A stretch of DNA of 64,000 bases from Pseudoips prasinana (GCA_951640165.1 OX621250.1:4960001-5024000); one strand, 5' to 3'. Positions 29,053 to 39,479 are shown, numbered from the stretch's first letter. The notes: generated by a model not told the origin, from the letters alone. Made by a program: numbers and translations.

Positions 29053-29331
29053 TTTTTAAAAGAACGCGTAGTTACTAGTGACAGCGGCGCAACACCGCTT
29101 AGGGGTCTTGTCGATGCCCATGTTAGTGTGAGAGTGCCTTTTGATTTCCGTACTGTCTATAATGTTTATACTGTGATTATGTTTCGCAATTAATATGCTA
29201 ACAGGGGCCGTACATTTTCGCCGCATACAGCAGTGACAAAATTTCGGGCTGCATCCGAGAATGTTTTCATTAACACAGCGACTGCGGAAAGCTCTACTTC
29301 AATGTTCTGTTGTTCAATCATGTCATTAGAG

Positions 29332-29555
29332 GGACCGGTTGGTAAATGCTTGCCTTTCACGGCACAGGTCAGAGGTTCCATTCCCACTCAGGACAGATAC
29401 ATGTCTGTTTGTCCTGAGTCCTGGTGTAATACCTATAGAAGTAAGTATTTACAACAAAAAAAACTAGTATATAAGTTATCTGGTTTCCATAGTACAGACT
29501 CTGCTTAGTTTGGGATGAGATGACCGTGTGTGAATAATGTCCTAAAATAAGATAT
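29332..29555 (+). repeat. SINE-A, near full length
   Basis: GGGACCGGTTGGTAAATGCT, GAGGTTCCATTCCCACTCAG, TGTCTGTTTGTCCTGAGTCC and TCCATAGTACAGACTCTGCT are present, ending near AATGTCCTAAAATA. Confidence 0.8.
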
Positions 29556-29929
29556 TATATGTGGGGCAAATTTAGAATATGGCAACCCTAATAATAATGA
29601 GACAACTTACAGTTAAAGTCTCACTCACAATACACTCAACGTTGCCTTAATGGTGTTTCCAGAATGGCAATTTATTTCCCCGATCCCCGGAGAAAAAAGT
29701 ACCTTTCTGTAGGCTGTCAATACGAACAATTTGGCAATAAAAAGTCGAGTATCGAGACGAGACAATCCGGAATCTGGCTTACTTGTTTTTTAAACCATCT
29801 GTCTTCCGGCACCTGGCGAATTTAAAGTACAATGTAATCATTTTGCGAGTTTTTGTTTCCCTCTTGTCGTATTGAAGGGCCTGCCTCGATCTCTCTCTCT
29901 TGGGCTTGCCTCGACGTTAAACTAAAGAT

Positions 29930-30065
29930 AAACTATTTGTGTGACCCATAAAAAGTTGTTCTGAGTCTGCATGTATCCAAATGTTCGTCAATTATATGTT
30001 TGTAAAGTACCCCGCGACACAGGGATAAAATTAAATAGTACGGACGCTGTCTTTAAAAAAAAAAA
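29930..30065 (+). repeat. SINE-D, 3' part
   Basis: CTATTTGTGTGACCCATAAA, GTTGTTCTGAGTCTGCATGT, TATGTTTGTAAAGTACCCCG and CGACACAGGGATAAAATTAA, then a GTCTTTAAA A-rich end. Confidence 0.7.
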
Positions 30066-30285
30066 GAGTCTTGTAGACCACAAAGAAAGACAGAAAATTT
30101 GTGCTTGCACCTCTCTCTCTTACCTCTACAGTAATACTTATACGAAACGGAACTCTCTCCCTTTCTATCGTCACAAACTTATATATCACTCTCAAACCTC
30201 AAGTGCACAAAGAAACTCATCGTGCGCGTGTCCGACTCGCCCTTCGCTGATTTTTTTAAACAGTTGATCTAATAGATTATAATAG

Positions 30286-30557
30286 ATAATAATATCCAGG
30301 GACATTATTCACACACGGTCATCTTATCCCAAACTAAGCAGACCTTGTACACACGGCCACATATCTAGCTATACATTTCCAATTTAAGCTGACCTCTCTT
30401 TATATGGAAATCCAATACAACGTGAGTTCAGTTAATACTGGAAATGTGTAGCTTGATATGTAGCCGTGTGTACTATGGAAACCGGATAACTGATATACTA
30501 CATATACTACTTTTCTTTTGTAAATGCATATTACACCCAGACTCAGGACAAACAGAT
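30286..30557 (-). repeat. SINE-A, 3' half, split by MITE M3
   Basis: Reverse SINE-A (ATATCCAGGGACATTATTCA, AAACTAAGCAGACCTTGTAC), then the MITE, then GTACTATGGAAACCGGATAA, ACTTTTCTTTTGTAAATGCA and ACCCAGACTCAGGACAAACA. Confidence 0.85.
30351..30469. mobile_element. MITE M3, copy 2, inside SINE-A
   Basis: 119 bp from ACACGGCCACATATCTAGCT to AGCTTGATATGTAGCCGTGT, flanked by GTAC at 30347-30350 and 30470-30473, within the SINE-A GTACTATGG motif. Confidence 0.88.
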
Positions 30558-30863
30558 TGTAATATAAAAAGATTAATATTTGTCAACACGATTAAATCAT
30601 TATTTACCTCCTATCAATTTAATATTATCGTCATTCTATGGTAAATTAAAGTTCACACATGATTGTTGCTCATTTACTGTTTCATCTTTTATTTGTGATA
30701 TCTGATACTCTTGGGACTTTTGGCCCTTAGGGCCAGCTGGTCACTAGGCCAGCAAATGTTCGGTAGGTTATTATACACGCTCTCGGATTTCGTTGGGCAG
30801 TGAGTGAAAACTTATTTAGGCGCGTTAGGCATTTTCGAGATGGGAAAAACGACATTGTTATTG

Positions 30864-31043
30864 ACGGTCACCGTAGCCTAGTTGGTAGTGCTCCTGCCTA
30901 CGAAGCTGGTGGTCCTGGGTTCGAATCCCGGTAAGTGCAAATATTTGTGTGATGAGCACGAATATTTGTTTCTGAGTCATGGATGTTTTCTATGTATATA
31001 AGTATTTATCTATCTATATAAGTACGTATATCGTCGCCTGGTA
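30864..31043 (+). repeat. SINE-B, truncated 3'
   Basis: Intact head (GCCTAGTTGGTAGTGCTCCT, GGTTCGAATCCCGGTAAGTG) and body. It stops at TATATCGTCGCCTGGTA, where a reversed SINE-C begins. Confidence 0.85.
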
Positions 31044-31049
31044 AGCATA

Positions 31050-31292
31050 TTCCATCACACTCATGGTCCGATGGGACGACTAGCGACAAGACCGGAAAGA
31101 GGTCAGGTACAGGACCGACGGCTTGCTCTCCGAGGCACGGGGATATAATACCGCCAACTCGCTAACTTCGGGCTGATACTGAGAAATTTCTTTTTACGGA
31201 TAAATCCCAAAATCACTTTTTGGGCCGATCCGGGATTTGAACCCAGGACCTCATTGTCTGCGGTTGAACACGCTACCGCTAGACCAAGAGGC
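31050..31292 (-). repeat. SINE-C, head and half body
   Basis: Reverse order: CATCACACTCATGGTCCGAT, GACCGGAAAGAGGTCAGGTA, TTCGGGCTGATACTGAGAAA, GGATTTGAACCCAGGACCTC, AACACGCTACCGCTAGACCA. Confidence 0.8.
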
Positions 31293-31299
31293 AGTTAGT

Positions 31300-31660
31300 T
31301 AACTACACTATTTCTATTCTAAACCTTGTAATCAAGTGACGGACAATAACTTTCGACATCAGTTTACGAAACTCGTTAAGTAGTTTATGAGTTGCCGACA
31401 ACTCTGGGGGGTTCGGTAACGGGATAACAAACTTGCTCCCTCCGGCTGCGTCCGCGTCGTGAAGATACCGTCAGGAACAGATTAGTGCTCTAAATATACT
31501 GACGATGAATAAACAATTTTCGAGTGTTATTTTAAGCTTGGTATAGGTAAAAAATAACAATTTGTTTAGTCAATAATGTCCCAGGATATTATTATTAAAA
31601 AGAAAAAAAAACATTAATATCTTAATCTTATCTTTTTATAACATTAGTACAGACAAAATA
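31300..31660. other. Mostly unassigned
   Basis: Only a short SINE-A tail (AATGTCCCAGGATATTATTA at 31574) stands out. Confidence 0.35.
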
Positions 31661-31667
31661 TTATTAA

Positions 31668-31802
31668 ACTTATATAGATATACCCAGACTTAGAATACAC
31701 AGATACGTTCATGCACACAAAAATCTGTCCTGGGTGGGAATCGAACCCACGAACTGCGGCGTGAAAGGCAAGTATTTATCAACCACGCCAGTGGGCCCAT
31801 AC
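31668..31802 (-). repeat. SINE-A, head and body part
   Basis: CCTGGGTGGGAATCGAACCC, ACGAACTGCGGCGTGAAAGG and ACCACGCCAGTGGGCCCAT are the reversed head with intact B box. Confidence 0.8.
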
Positions 31803-32132
31803 GCAATTCAATACAAATGGGTATATCCTAAGGTGCTTATGAAATCCTGAGCGTCGCAGTACCTCTAAAGGCTATATGAGGGTCAATTGACTAAGTTCTG
31901 GTAACTCTTAAGCTCAACTTACGCCGCCTTTGAAAAGGACTTATTGCAACTATAATGTACATAGCATAATGAACTTTATGTCAACTGTGTAAGACACAAT
32001 CTTAATACACGTGACCCTGGGATGCGCTAAACGGTGGTTTCATGTGAAGTTTAGTATAACATTGTATGACACTAATAATAATTATCGTCGCTAACTAAAC
32101 GCTACTTCAAGTACACACAGGTATATGTGCAA

Positions 32133-32623
32133 CTAGCTGTGCCCCGAGGTTTTACCCGTGTTAACTTTATAAATTATAGACTACTAGCTGTGCCCCGCGG
32201 TTTTAACCGCGTTAAATTTTATAAATTATCATAGCTCCTCATCCGTAGGTGATGGCGTGATAATATGTAGCCTATATGTTGACACGATCTCTTAGTAATA
32301 TTCATGCAAAATTTGAAGTAAATCCATGCAGTACTTTTTGAGTTTAGCCCGGACATACATTCAGACAAACAGACACACAGACAAAAATTCTAACAACTGC
32401 ATTTTTGGCTTCGATATTGATTCTAGATCACGCTCCAAGTATCCTTTTTAAAAATATTCAATGTACAGTTTTGACTTTCCTACGATTTTATTATTACAGA
32501 CTATATGTTATGCGGATATATAAACTATATAACTACAAAGTTTCACCAAAATCCGTTCGGTAGTTTATGCGTGAAAGAGTAGATAACAAACATACACACT
32601 CACAAACGTTCGCCTTTATAATA
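32133..32623 (-). mobile_element. Hel-B Helitron split by Hel-A
   Basis: The 3' end (CTAGCTGTGCCCCGAGGTTT on the plus strand) starts at 32133. The copy is interrupted at 32184-32500 and resumes at CTATATGTTATGCGGATATA, running to CGTTCGCCTTTATAATA, where another Hel-B begins. Confidence 0.75.
32184..32500 (-). mobile_element. Hel-A Helitron, nested
   Basis: Plus-strand CTAGCTGTGCCCCGCGGTTT through CACCTACGGATGAGG-type sequence, TTTTTGAGTTTAGCCCGGAC and GACTTTCCTACGATTTTATT. The 5' end is slightly mutated (ACAGA instead of GTATAGA), and GACTA occurs on both sides. Confidence 0.75.
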
Positions 32624-32800
32624 CTAGCTGTGCCCCGCGGTTTCACCCGCGTTAAACTTTATAAATTATAGCCTATGTGTTATTCGGATAAAAAACGCTA
32701 TATAACTACAAATTTCTTCAAAATCCGTTAGGTAGTTTTTGCCTGAAAGAGTAACAAACATCCATACTTACAGACTTTCACATTTATAATAGTAGTAGGA
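32624..32800 (-). mobile_element. Hel-B Helitron, complete, 177 bp
   Basis: CTAG at 32624-32627 preceded by A. Hairpin CGCGG/CCGCG sequence follows. The far end is TAATAGTAGTAGGA (TC on its own strand) followed by T. This is the cleanest Hel-B in the window. Confidence 0.85.
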
Positions 32801-32804
32801 TGCT

Positions 32805-33180
32805 TTTATATTAAATAAATAAATAAAAATGTTACAGCATTCAATACATATCTTAAATATCCAAGTTACTATGAACAAAGAAGTAAAGAAACAAACAGTA
32901 TTTCCAACTATAAAAATCATTGAATAATTTAAATATTTACCGTTAATTCTGACACCAATCGTCTGCCATCATCAATCGTCGGCGCGCGCGCCGAACATCG
33001 ACACCACCTGTCAACTTCCCCATTACAAGGAGTGGTTACCAAATATAAATATTTTACATTTTATATGACACGCGCTGAGAGATATTGTCAGCTGGTAATC
33101 CTCTCCACATCAGCAGTTACAGATTTATTTCTAGAAAAAGGTACTTTCCTCAGCACCTTTACTGTTAAAAGGTACTTGCT
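32805..33180. other. No feature recognised
   Basis: Includes a CpG-rich GGCGCGCGCGCCGAAC patch at 32980-32995 but no coding or repeat signature. Confidence 0.3.
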
Positions 33181-33184
33181 CTCT

Positions 33185-33381
33185 GCACGTGTGGCGCAGC
33201 GTCTAAGCCAGTCGCCTCGCCGCTTCGTGTCTCGGATTCGAGTTCCGCGCTGGACCACTTTATTTGTGTGACCCATAAATAATTGTTCTGATTCTGTATG
33301 TAATTTGTGTCCGTCTATTATATGTTTGTAAAGTACCCCGCGACACATGGATTAAACTAGTGAGGGCGTTATCTTTAAAAA
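33185..33381 (+). repeat. SINE-D, full length
   Basis: Head GCACGTGTGGCGCAGCGTCT (A-box region), GCTTCGTGTCTCGGATTCGA (B-box region), GTGACCCATAAATAATTGTT, GTTTGTAAAGTACCCCGCGA, CACATGGATTAAACTAGTGA and a TTTAAAAAAA end. Confidence 0.85.
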
Positions 33382-33383
33382 AA

Positions 33384-33682
33384 CCGGCCAAGTGCGAGTC
33401 GGACTCGCACATGATATCCATAGATACCCGATGAAAAAAAAAATTTTGAGTTTCAGTTCTATGTATGGGGAACCCCTAAAATTATTATTATTTTTCTATT
33501 TTTGTGTAAAAATCTTAATGCGTTTCACAGAATACATCTACTTACCAATTTTCAACAGTACAGCTCTTATAGTTTCGGAAAAAAATGGCTGTGACATACG
33601 GACGGACAGACAGACAGACAGACAGACATGACGAATCTATAAGGGTTCCGTTTTTTGCCATTTGGCTACGGAACCCTAAAAA
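33384..33682 (+). repeat. Repeat P1, copy 1
   Basis: CCGGCCAAGTGCGAGTCGGA, TATGGGGAACCCCTAAAATT, CTGTGACATACGGACGGACA with a short (GACA)n run, and GCCATTTGGCTACGGAACCC. Copy 2 is at 43425-43705. The class is unknown. Confidence 0.7.
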
Positions 33683-33689
33683 TATGTTC

Positions 33690-34190
33690 TGGGTTCAAAC
33701 CAAAATAAGGTTAGGTAAACCATATTTTGGTTGAGATTATTCTGGTGAGAAAAACACTCGGCTATGAGCTGGCGGTGTATACATGGCCCTGCCTCGGAGA
33801 ACACGTATACTGTCCAATATATATTTAAAATACTTGAGAGGTGTCAAGGGACACCCGGATGGAACGAAGTTATTTCTTATTATTTATTAGATATGTACAA
33901 AAAACCTGTATACACTCAACAAAAATAATCGTCGCGACACCACACTGCTCAATGCGAAATAGAAATGAAAATATCAGGCTTGCTTTCTATAAGAGAGAGA
34001 GAGACAGACAGAGACACATGCGCACGCCGCACAGCTGCAAAAAGTGTCGTGACAACTTTTCGTGAGAATTTTTTCCGTCTAGCCCCCTTTCACAACGCGC
34101 GATAAGGAACTTCGTTCCAATAATTATATACTGCGTAGTTGTCTATTCTCCGTTCAGATTGGCTACCATGGCTTACATTCGGCCAGTAGT
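33690..34190. other. No feature recognised
   Basis: Contains a GA/GACA-rich stretch near 33990-34015. The frame at 33841-34065 has no recognisable motif. Confidence 0.3.
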
Positions 34191-34192
34191 AC

Positions 34193-34234
34193 TTGTAAAG
34201 TCCATGTGTAGTTCGCTACACATAGACTTTACAA
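34193..34234. repeat. 42-nt hairpin
   Basis: TTGTAAAGTCCATGTGTAG faces CTACACATAGACTTTACAA across a TTCG loop, with one mismatch in 19. Confidence 0.8.
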
Positions 34235-34360
34235 TGATTAAGCAAGTCTGTAATGTATTCTTAACCGACGAAAAAATTGAAAAGGTTCTCAATTCCAGGC
34301 GTTTTTTTAAATCTTTTCTGTATTTATATACCTAAGTATAAACTATTATTATGTTTACTG

Positions 34361-34617
34361 ACGGTCACCGTAGCCTAGTTGGTAGTGCTCCCGCCTACGA
34401 AGCTGGTGGTCCTGGGTTCGAATCCCGGTAAGTGCGTATTTGTGTGATGAGCACGAATATTTGTTTCTGAGTCATGGATGTTTTCTATGTATTTAAGTAT
34501 TTATCTATCTATATAAGTATGTATATCGTCGCCTGGTACCCATAGTACAAGCTTTGCTTAGTTTGGGGCTAGGATGATCTGTGTGACATTGTCCCCAGAT
34601 GTCCCCAGATATTATTA
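34361..34617 (+). repeat. SINE-B, full length
   Basis: All SINE-B landmarks are present from GGTCACCGTAGCCTAGTTGG to GGGGCTAGGATGATCTGTG. The GTCCCCAGAT piece is repeated before the ATTATTATG tail. Confidence 0.88.
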
Positions 34618-34734
34618 TGTATAATATTACGTCTCCAAAAGGTTCTTATAAAATGAATTAACCGGAAACGGATATGTGGTTAATTTATATGCCGTGGAAG
34701 TGGGTGCGAGGGGAATACCAGCAAAATTATCAAG

Positions 34735-34815
34735 AACTTCCGTACGTTCTATATTAGAACAAGTATCCAAAGCGACATTGGTAAGATCTTACCAAATGTG
34801 GCTAGGAAGAGGGTG
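34735..34815 (+). repeat. Short repeat shared with 62098-62180
   Basis: ATCAAGAACTTCCGTACGTT, CTATATTAGAACAAGTATCC and TACCAAATGTGGCTAGGA recur at the other site. Confidence 0.6.
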
Positions 34816-34877
34816 GAACACTGAGAGACAGAGAAGGTGAGCGTTGATGCATCACACGGGGCCCCCAGAAACCTACG

Positions 34878-34908
34878 TCTGAGACTTGAGACTCACTCAA
34901 GTCTCAGA
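34878..34908. repeat. Perfect 13-bp stem hairpin
   Basis: TCTGAGACTTGAG faces CTCAAGTCTCAGA across ACTCA. Confidence 0.85.
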
Positions 34909-35024
34909 TTCTGTCGAGTGTTCCCTCCTCTACGATGGGGATCATCCGGTACGATGGACTCGGTTTCCGCACGGTGATTCCTTGGAATGCTAAGAATTAA
35001 GTCTTCTTTGTTTCAATCGGTAGT

Positions 35025-35180
35025 TTATGTAATGATATTATAAACCTACGCACATGCCTATTGTACTTTAATATCTCCTCTCGCGGGTCTGCTGGAAGAA
35101 ATTTCTTTTGAAATAAGCAGCACCCATGTACTACCTGTCTCTTCTTCATTTAATTTACTTTTGTTATTTCTGTGTGTACA
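35025..35180 (+). repeat. LINE 3' end, copy 2
   Basis: Nearly identical to 16105-16275: TTTAATATCTCCTCTCGCGG, TCTGCTGGAAGAAATTTC, AATAAGCAGCACCCATGTAC. Confidence 0.65.
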
Positions 35181-35276
35181 TAATCTATTAATTAAAAAAA
35201 TAAAAATCAATCAATTTTGAAGTAATTTCTATATTTTTTAAAACAGTAATGGTTAATAAATATATTATATTCAAAA

Positions 35277-35588
35277 CTAGCTGTGCCCCGCGGTTTTACC
35301 CGCGTTTAATTTTATAAATTATCACAGCTCCTCCTCCGTTGGTGATAGCGTGATAATATATAGCCTATATGTTGACCCGACCTCTTAGTAATTCATATGA
35401 AATAAATCCATGCAGTACTTTTTGAGTTTAGCCCGGACATACATACAGACAAACAGACACACAGACAAAAATTCTAAAAAGTATATTTTTGGATTCGATA
35501 TCTATTGTCGATCACGCCCCAAGTATCCTTTTTAAAATATATTCAATGTACAGTTTTGATTTTCTTACGATTTTATTATATGTATAGA
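35277..35588 (-). mobile_element. Hel-A Helitron, complete
   Basis: CTAG at 35277-35280 preceded by A, the CGCGG/CCGCG hairpin, and TC start at 35587-35588 (reverse of TATATGTATAGA) followed by T. 312 bp, non-coding. Confidence 0.87.
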
Positions 35589-35893
35589 TTACACACTTTT
35601 AACCTGTCCTCCTATACCAAATCAACAATAAATATCTAATTTTATCTCCTTTGAACTCGATCAAACAAATAATAGTCCCGTTTAATACCCTTGTCATAAA
35701 ATAACTCGAGCCCATCAATAACCAATAACTTTTTTTATACATTTTAATAATAATTGGGTACATGCATCAAGCGTGTAACACGACCAAATATTTTACTTGG
35801 TTTTTTAAGGGTTCCGTAGAGACTTAAACTTAGAGATTTTTATATCTTTTTTTGGCTGTCTGTACTATTTGATATAAATAGATTTTTTTAAAT

Positions 35894-36012
35894 AATAATA
35901 TCCTGGGACATTATTCACACCTGGCCATCTGATCCCAAACTAAGCAGAGCTTGTACTATGGAAACCAGATAACTGATATAGTCCATACTACTTTTCAGTT
36001 GTAAATACATGA
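35894..36012 (-). repeat. SINE-A, 3' half
   Basis: AATATCCTGGGACATTATTC, CCAAACTAAGCAGAGCTTGT, ACTATGGAAACCAGATAACT. A plus-strand tail fragment (TTTGGCATCAGATGGCAGTG) follows at 36020-36090. Confidence 0.8.
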
Positions 36013-36094
36013 TTATTATAGTTAATTAGACCCAAATTAGGCTTCGCCTAGTTTGGCATCAGATGGCAGTGCCTTATTGTCCCAAGATATTTAT

Positions 36095-36660
36095 TAATTT
36101 CTTTATTTAAAATTAAATAAACAAAATAATCTAATGAAAGAAATATTTCTTATTTTATTAATTTATTATTACTTCGATTTTATGAATACAGAACCTTTGT
36201 AAAGCTTGGCTTGACTCGTACTTAGCCGGTTTATATTAACAAATGTTTGTTTTTGTTACAGGTATGTAGTTCCTTTCCAACGTTTTGGTGAGTTAGTAAT
36301 AAATGTTTCTTTAATGTTAAAATTAATTGGATTTCATTATATGTACACTTGTTCATGTTAAATTGAAGAAGATGAAGGTAATTATAAAAGGAGAAAGGTC
36401 GTTCACACCTGTTACGGGCTTTGATTTTAATAGCTTGGATAACTGTTTTAACTGTTGAACAGGCTATGGACTCAACGGGGCTAAATTAATTTAAACCTTA
36501 TTACTTTGGGTTAAAGTCCATAAATAATTGAAAACAAAATATAGCAAAGCTTAGTAAAGGATACATACAACCATCTTCAACTGTTCTTACAATAAAACTC
36601 AGTTCACTAACAACGGAAAATCATAATCATATTATGACGAAAGCCTCCTGAAAGCATCGG
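36095..36660. other. No feature recognised
   Basis: AT-rich, no coding or terminal-repeat signal. Confidence 0.3.
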
Positions 36661-36667
36661 TTCGATT

Positions 36668-36726
36668 GGCGTGTTTGGTAAATACTTGCATCGCACGCCG
36701 CAGGTTGCGGGTTCGATTCCCGCCCA
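36668..36726 (+). repeat. SINE-A head, host of the 36.7-37.8 kb nest
   Basis: GCGTGTTTGGTAAATACTTG and GGTTGCGGGTTCGATTCCCG are present, broken at CCCAG. The next SINE motif (GACGGATATTTGTGTGCTGT) appears only after 37831. Confidence 0.8.
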
Positions 36727-36849
36727 GGGGCTCTACCGGCTAAGTCGCCGAACATCTGTTTCGTGAATGGCGTTCAAATAAATAAAGGTTAAAAATGTCT
36801 TAATCAATCGTTAAATCGGCTTCCATGACATCACGAATAAATTACTGAT

Positions 36850-36997
36850 CTGCCTGACACAAGTTTTAAAACACATATTAAACGTGTACTTATGGCTAGG
36901 GGTTATTACACCACTAAAGAGTACATCGATGACAAAGACGTCTGGCTCTCACTGCCTACCTGCACATTGCTCGCTGGAGACCTTGTAGCCATATAGA
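36850..36997 (+). pseudogene. LINE C-terminal peptide remnant
   Basis: Frame reads TDLPDTSFKTHIKRVLMARG, YYTTKEYIDDKDVW, then LSLPTCTLLAGDLVAI and a stop. The F-K-x-x-I-K-x-x-L and YY-x-x-x-EY pattern is the usual end of CR1/Jockey-like LINE proteins. Everything upstream is missing. Confidence 0.5.
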
Positions 36998-37396
36998 CAT
37001 GACTGATCTGCTGAGTTACGTGAACTATCTGTAAATGATTGCTATCATGTACTTAATTTAAAATTATTGACTCTGTCTCAAAATGAATAATGTTATTGTT
37101 TCGAAGTTTTTCTTTTGTATACCTAAATATAATCTAAAATAATAAGCATTCAGACGACCGATCGAGCATATATTGTGTTTGCCAACTAAATAATTACTTA
37201 CTCTAATTGGACCAAATCACGTGTTCATGCCCGCTTGAGTATGTTTCGCCGGACCGTCTCAACTGGGTCGTGTTGAAACCAGTAGTAGATAAACCCACTG
37301 AGTTTGTTTCGCTGGGTCTTCTCAGTTGGGGCGCATTGGATCCGGTGGTAGCATTAAAGCGCAACCGTCGTTATTAACACAAGGTCCGTCATAATA

Positions 37397-37670
37397 ATAA
37401 TACCTTAATATAGCCAGAACCATTGACAATATGTAGTAAAAATATTAGACTTAAACTAGATAATTAAACATAATCTCTTGACAATAACTTGATACGAGCT
37501 AGCTAAATATCAATGCTATAATAAAATAAACTTTATAAATGTTTTCATACAATGTGTACCTAAGTACGAGTATCTATGTTACTAGAAATAATAATGTATA
37601 CAACTATATTACTACAAACATGTTTTGACTATTTACAAGCGCTTTTTTAAAGTCTACGTGAATAAAAACT
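37397..37670 (-). repeat. Rep-X, inside M1
   Basis: ACCTTAATATAGCCAGAACC, ATTACTACAAACATGTTTTG and AAGTCTACGTGAATAAAAAC are the reverse of rep-X at 48879-51040. The 46545-46800 copy is in this same orientation. Confidence 0.65.
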
Positions 37671-37857
37671 TTTTTTTTTATTTTATTTTAAACACGTGAC
37701 GTCATAAAAGGTCCGGAATCGATTATCAACGTTGAAGCCGTTTTAACGATTGATTAAGTAATTTTTAACCTTTATTTATTTGAACGCCATTCACGAAAAC
37801 GAAGTTCGGCGACTTAGCCGGTAGAGCCCCAGGACGGATATTTGTGTGCTGTATGTG

Positions 37858-38095
37858 TGATAGATAGATACACTTTATTGCACAAACTATAAAAAACATT
37901 TACAGATAAAACTTAATATTTAAATAATGTACAATTGGCGGTCTTATCGCTTAATAGCGATTTCTTCCAGACAACCGTAGGATGGACTAGCATTATTGAA
38001 AATGACAGGCAGCTGATAGTGTACCGTCGTCAGTTCTACAGAGTGTAGTGTCCTAACCTAAAAATAAATATACTACATAGATTAATGTACTTACA
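37858..38095 (-). repeat. LINE 3' end (CR1/L2-like), reversed
   Basis: GATACACTTTATTGCACAAA, GGCGGTCTTATCGCTTAATA and GCGATTTCTTCCAGACAACC are the reverse of 21330-21460. Confidence 0.65.
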
Positions 38096-38145
38096 TACAT
38101 TCATATTCATATGATGTATTATCCTGAGTCAGGGTGCATCCAGCG

Positions 38146-38238
38146 GCATCGGCATCCCGCGACGGCCGCGTCACGAGATCATCGGTCCACCTTGTTTGGC
38201 TCTACCCACGCTGCATCTTCCGGTTCGTGGTCGTAAAG
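38146..38238 (-). pseudogene. RTE coding fragment
   Basis: GAGATCATCGGTCCACCTTG, CTACCCACGCTGCATCTTCC and GGTTCGTGGTCG match 335-420 of the RTE copy. Confidence 0.7.
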
Positions 38239-38411
38239 TACAAACAAAAATAAACATACACTCGAATAGATAACCTCCTTCTTTTTGACAGGTCTGTTGG
38301 TCAAGTGGTTAAAGACCCTGACTTAAAGCTCCTAAAAATTTGGCCTGGACTTAATAAATAAAGATGTTACTTCTGAATTCTAGTATATTTATTTTAATAA
38401 AACTAAAATTA

Positions 38412-38718
38412 TCTATACATACAATAAAATCGTAGGAAAGTCAAAACTGTACATTGAATTTTTTTTAAAAGGTTACTTGCGGCATGTTGTACAATCGATA
38501 TCGAAGCCAAAAATAAAGGTTTTAGAATTTTTGTCGGTTTGTCTGTATGTCCAGGCTAAACTCAAAGAGTACTGCATGGATTTACTTCAAATTCTGCATG
38601 AATATTAGTAAGAGGTCGAGTCAACATATAGGCTACATATTATCACGCTATCACCTACGGGGAAGGAGCTGTGATAATTTATAAAATTTAACGCAAAATA
38701 ACCGCGGGGCACAGCTAG
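38412..38718 (+). mobile_element. Hel-A Helitron, complete
   Basis: TC at 38412-38413 after A, TATACATACAATAAAATCGT, GTAGGAAAGTCAAAACTGTA, and CTAG at 38715-38718 before T. The terminal hairpin is damaged (AACGCAAAATAACCGCGG). Confidence 0.85.
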
Positions 38719-39044
38719 TTATTAAATACATTTGTATGTATTGTTTTCTACGCGGTTTCTCCCTTATTTATAAATTATTTTATTTTTAAGAGTAGGCTTA
38801 TGGTTGTATATTTTACAAGTTGAAAAATACATACATTTTGTTGAAATCTGATAACAGTCTTTAAATTTATAAGTAAGTTAATAGTTACATAATAATACAT
38901 TTCTATTTGGAATCAATGTAAAATTATAAAAGTTAACTTAGACTTAACTTTTTGCGAAGCGTTCACTGCTTGACCAGACTAAAAAAGCCTAACCGTTTAC
39001 TAGTGAAACCTTCGACCAGATGCTCGAAGAGTGAAACAGTTACT

Positions 39045-39110
39045 TTACTCCTGGTCCATTCAAAGGTTGCCTGGAAGAGATCGCACTTAGCGATAAGGCC
39101 GCCATTTGTA
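39045..39110 (+). repeat. LINE 3' end fragment
   Basis: GGTTGCCTGGAAGAGATCGC and GCGATAAGGCCGCCATTTGT match 21340-21400. Confidence 0.65.
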
Positions 39111-39146
39111 CAATCTTAACATACTCATAGTTCTTTTTATGTATTA

Positions 39147-39473
39147 CTAGCTGTGCCCCGCGGTTTTACCCGCGTTAAACTTTATAAATTATCACAGGTC
39201 CTCCCCCGTAAGTGATAGCGTGATAATATTTAGCCTATATGTTGACCCGACCTTTCAGTAATATTCATGCAAAATTTGAAGTAAATCCATTCAGTACTTT
39301 TTGAGTTTAGCCCGGACATACATACAGACAAACAGACACACAGACAAAAATTCTAAAAACTATATTTTTGGCTTCGATGTCGACTGTAGATCACGCCCCA
39401 AGTGTCCTTTTTAAAAAATATTCAATGTATACATACAGTTTTGACTTTCCTATGATTTTATTATATGTATAGA
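39147..39473 (-). mobile_element. Hel-A Helitron, complete
   Basis: CTAG at 39147-39150 after A, intact CGCGG/CCGCG stem sequence, GTGATAGCGTGATAATATTT, TAGCCCGGACATACATACAG, and the reversed TC start at 39472-39473 before T. Confidence 0.88.
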
Positions 39474-39479
39474 TTTTTT

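Larger units (their letters stand above)
27535..29055 (-). mobile_element. LINE fragment, interrupted and internally duplicated
   Basis: A minus-strand non-LTR fragment. The 3' part (27535-27658) carries the ACMKYIMTVNEAKEVC-type end, matching 8511-8716. A 390-bp poly(A) element interrupts it at 27659-28048. The coding part continues from 28064, and a segment of about 340 bp is tandemly duplicated (28450-28722 and 28791-29052). Confidence 0.7.
36727..37831. mobile_element. MITE M1 expanded by an insertion in its loop
   Basis: The left half (36727-36833: GGCTCTACCGGCTAAGTCGC to GGCTTCCATGA) and right half (37692-37831: ACACGTGACGTCATAAAAGG to GCCGGTAGAGCCCC) together make one M1. They are separated by about 860 bp containing a LINE C-terminal piece and a rep-X copy. 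Confidence 0.75.

Noticed and set aside
33600..33630. Possible CRISPR-like or tandem array from GACAGACAGACA units
   Set aside because: It is a short GACA microsatellite inside repeat P1, present more weakly in the other P1 copy.
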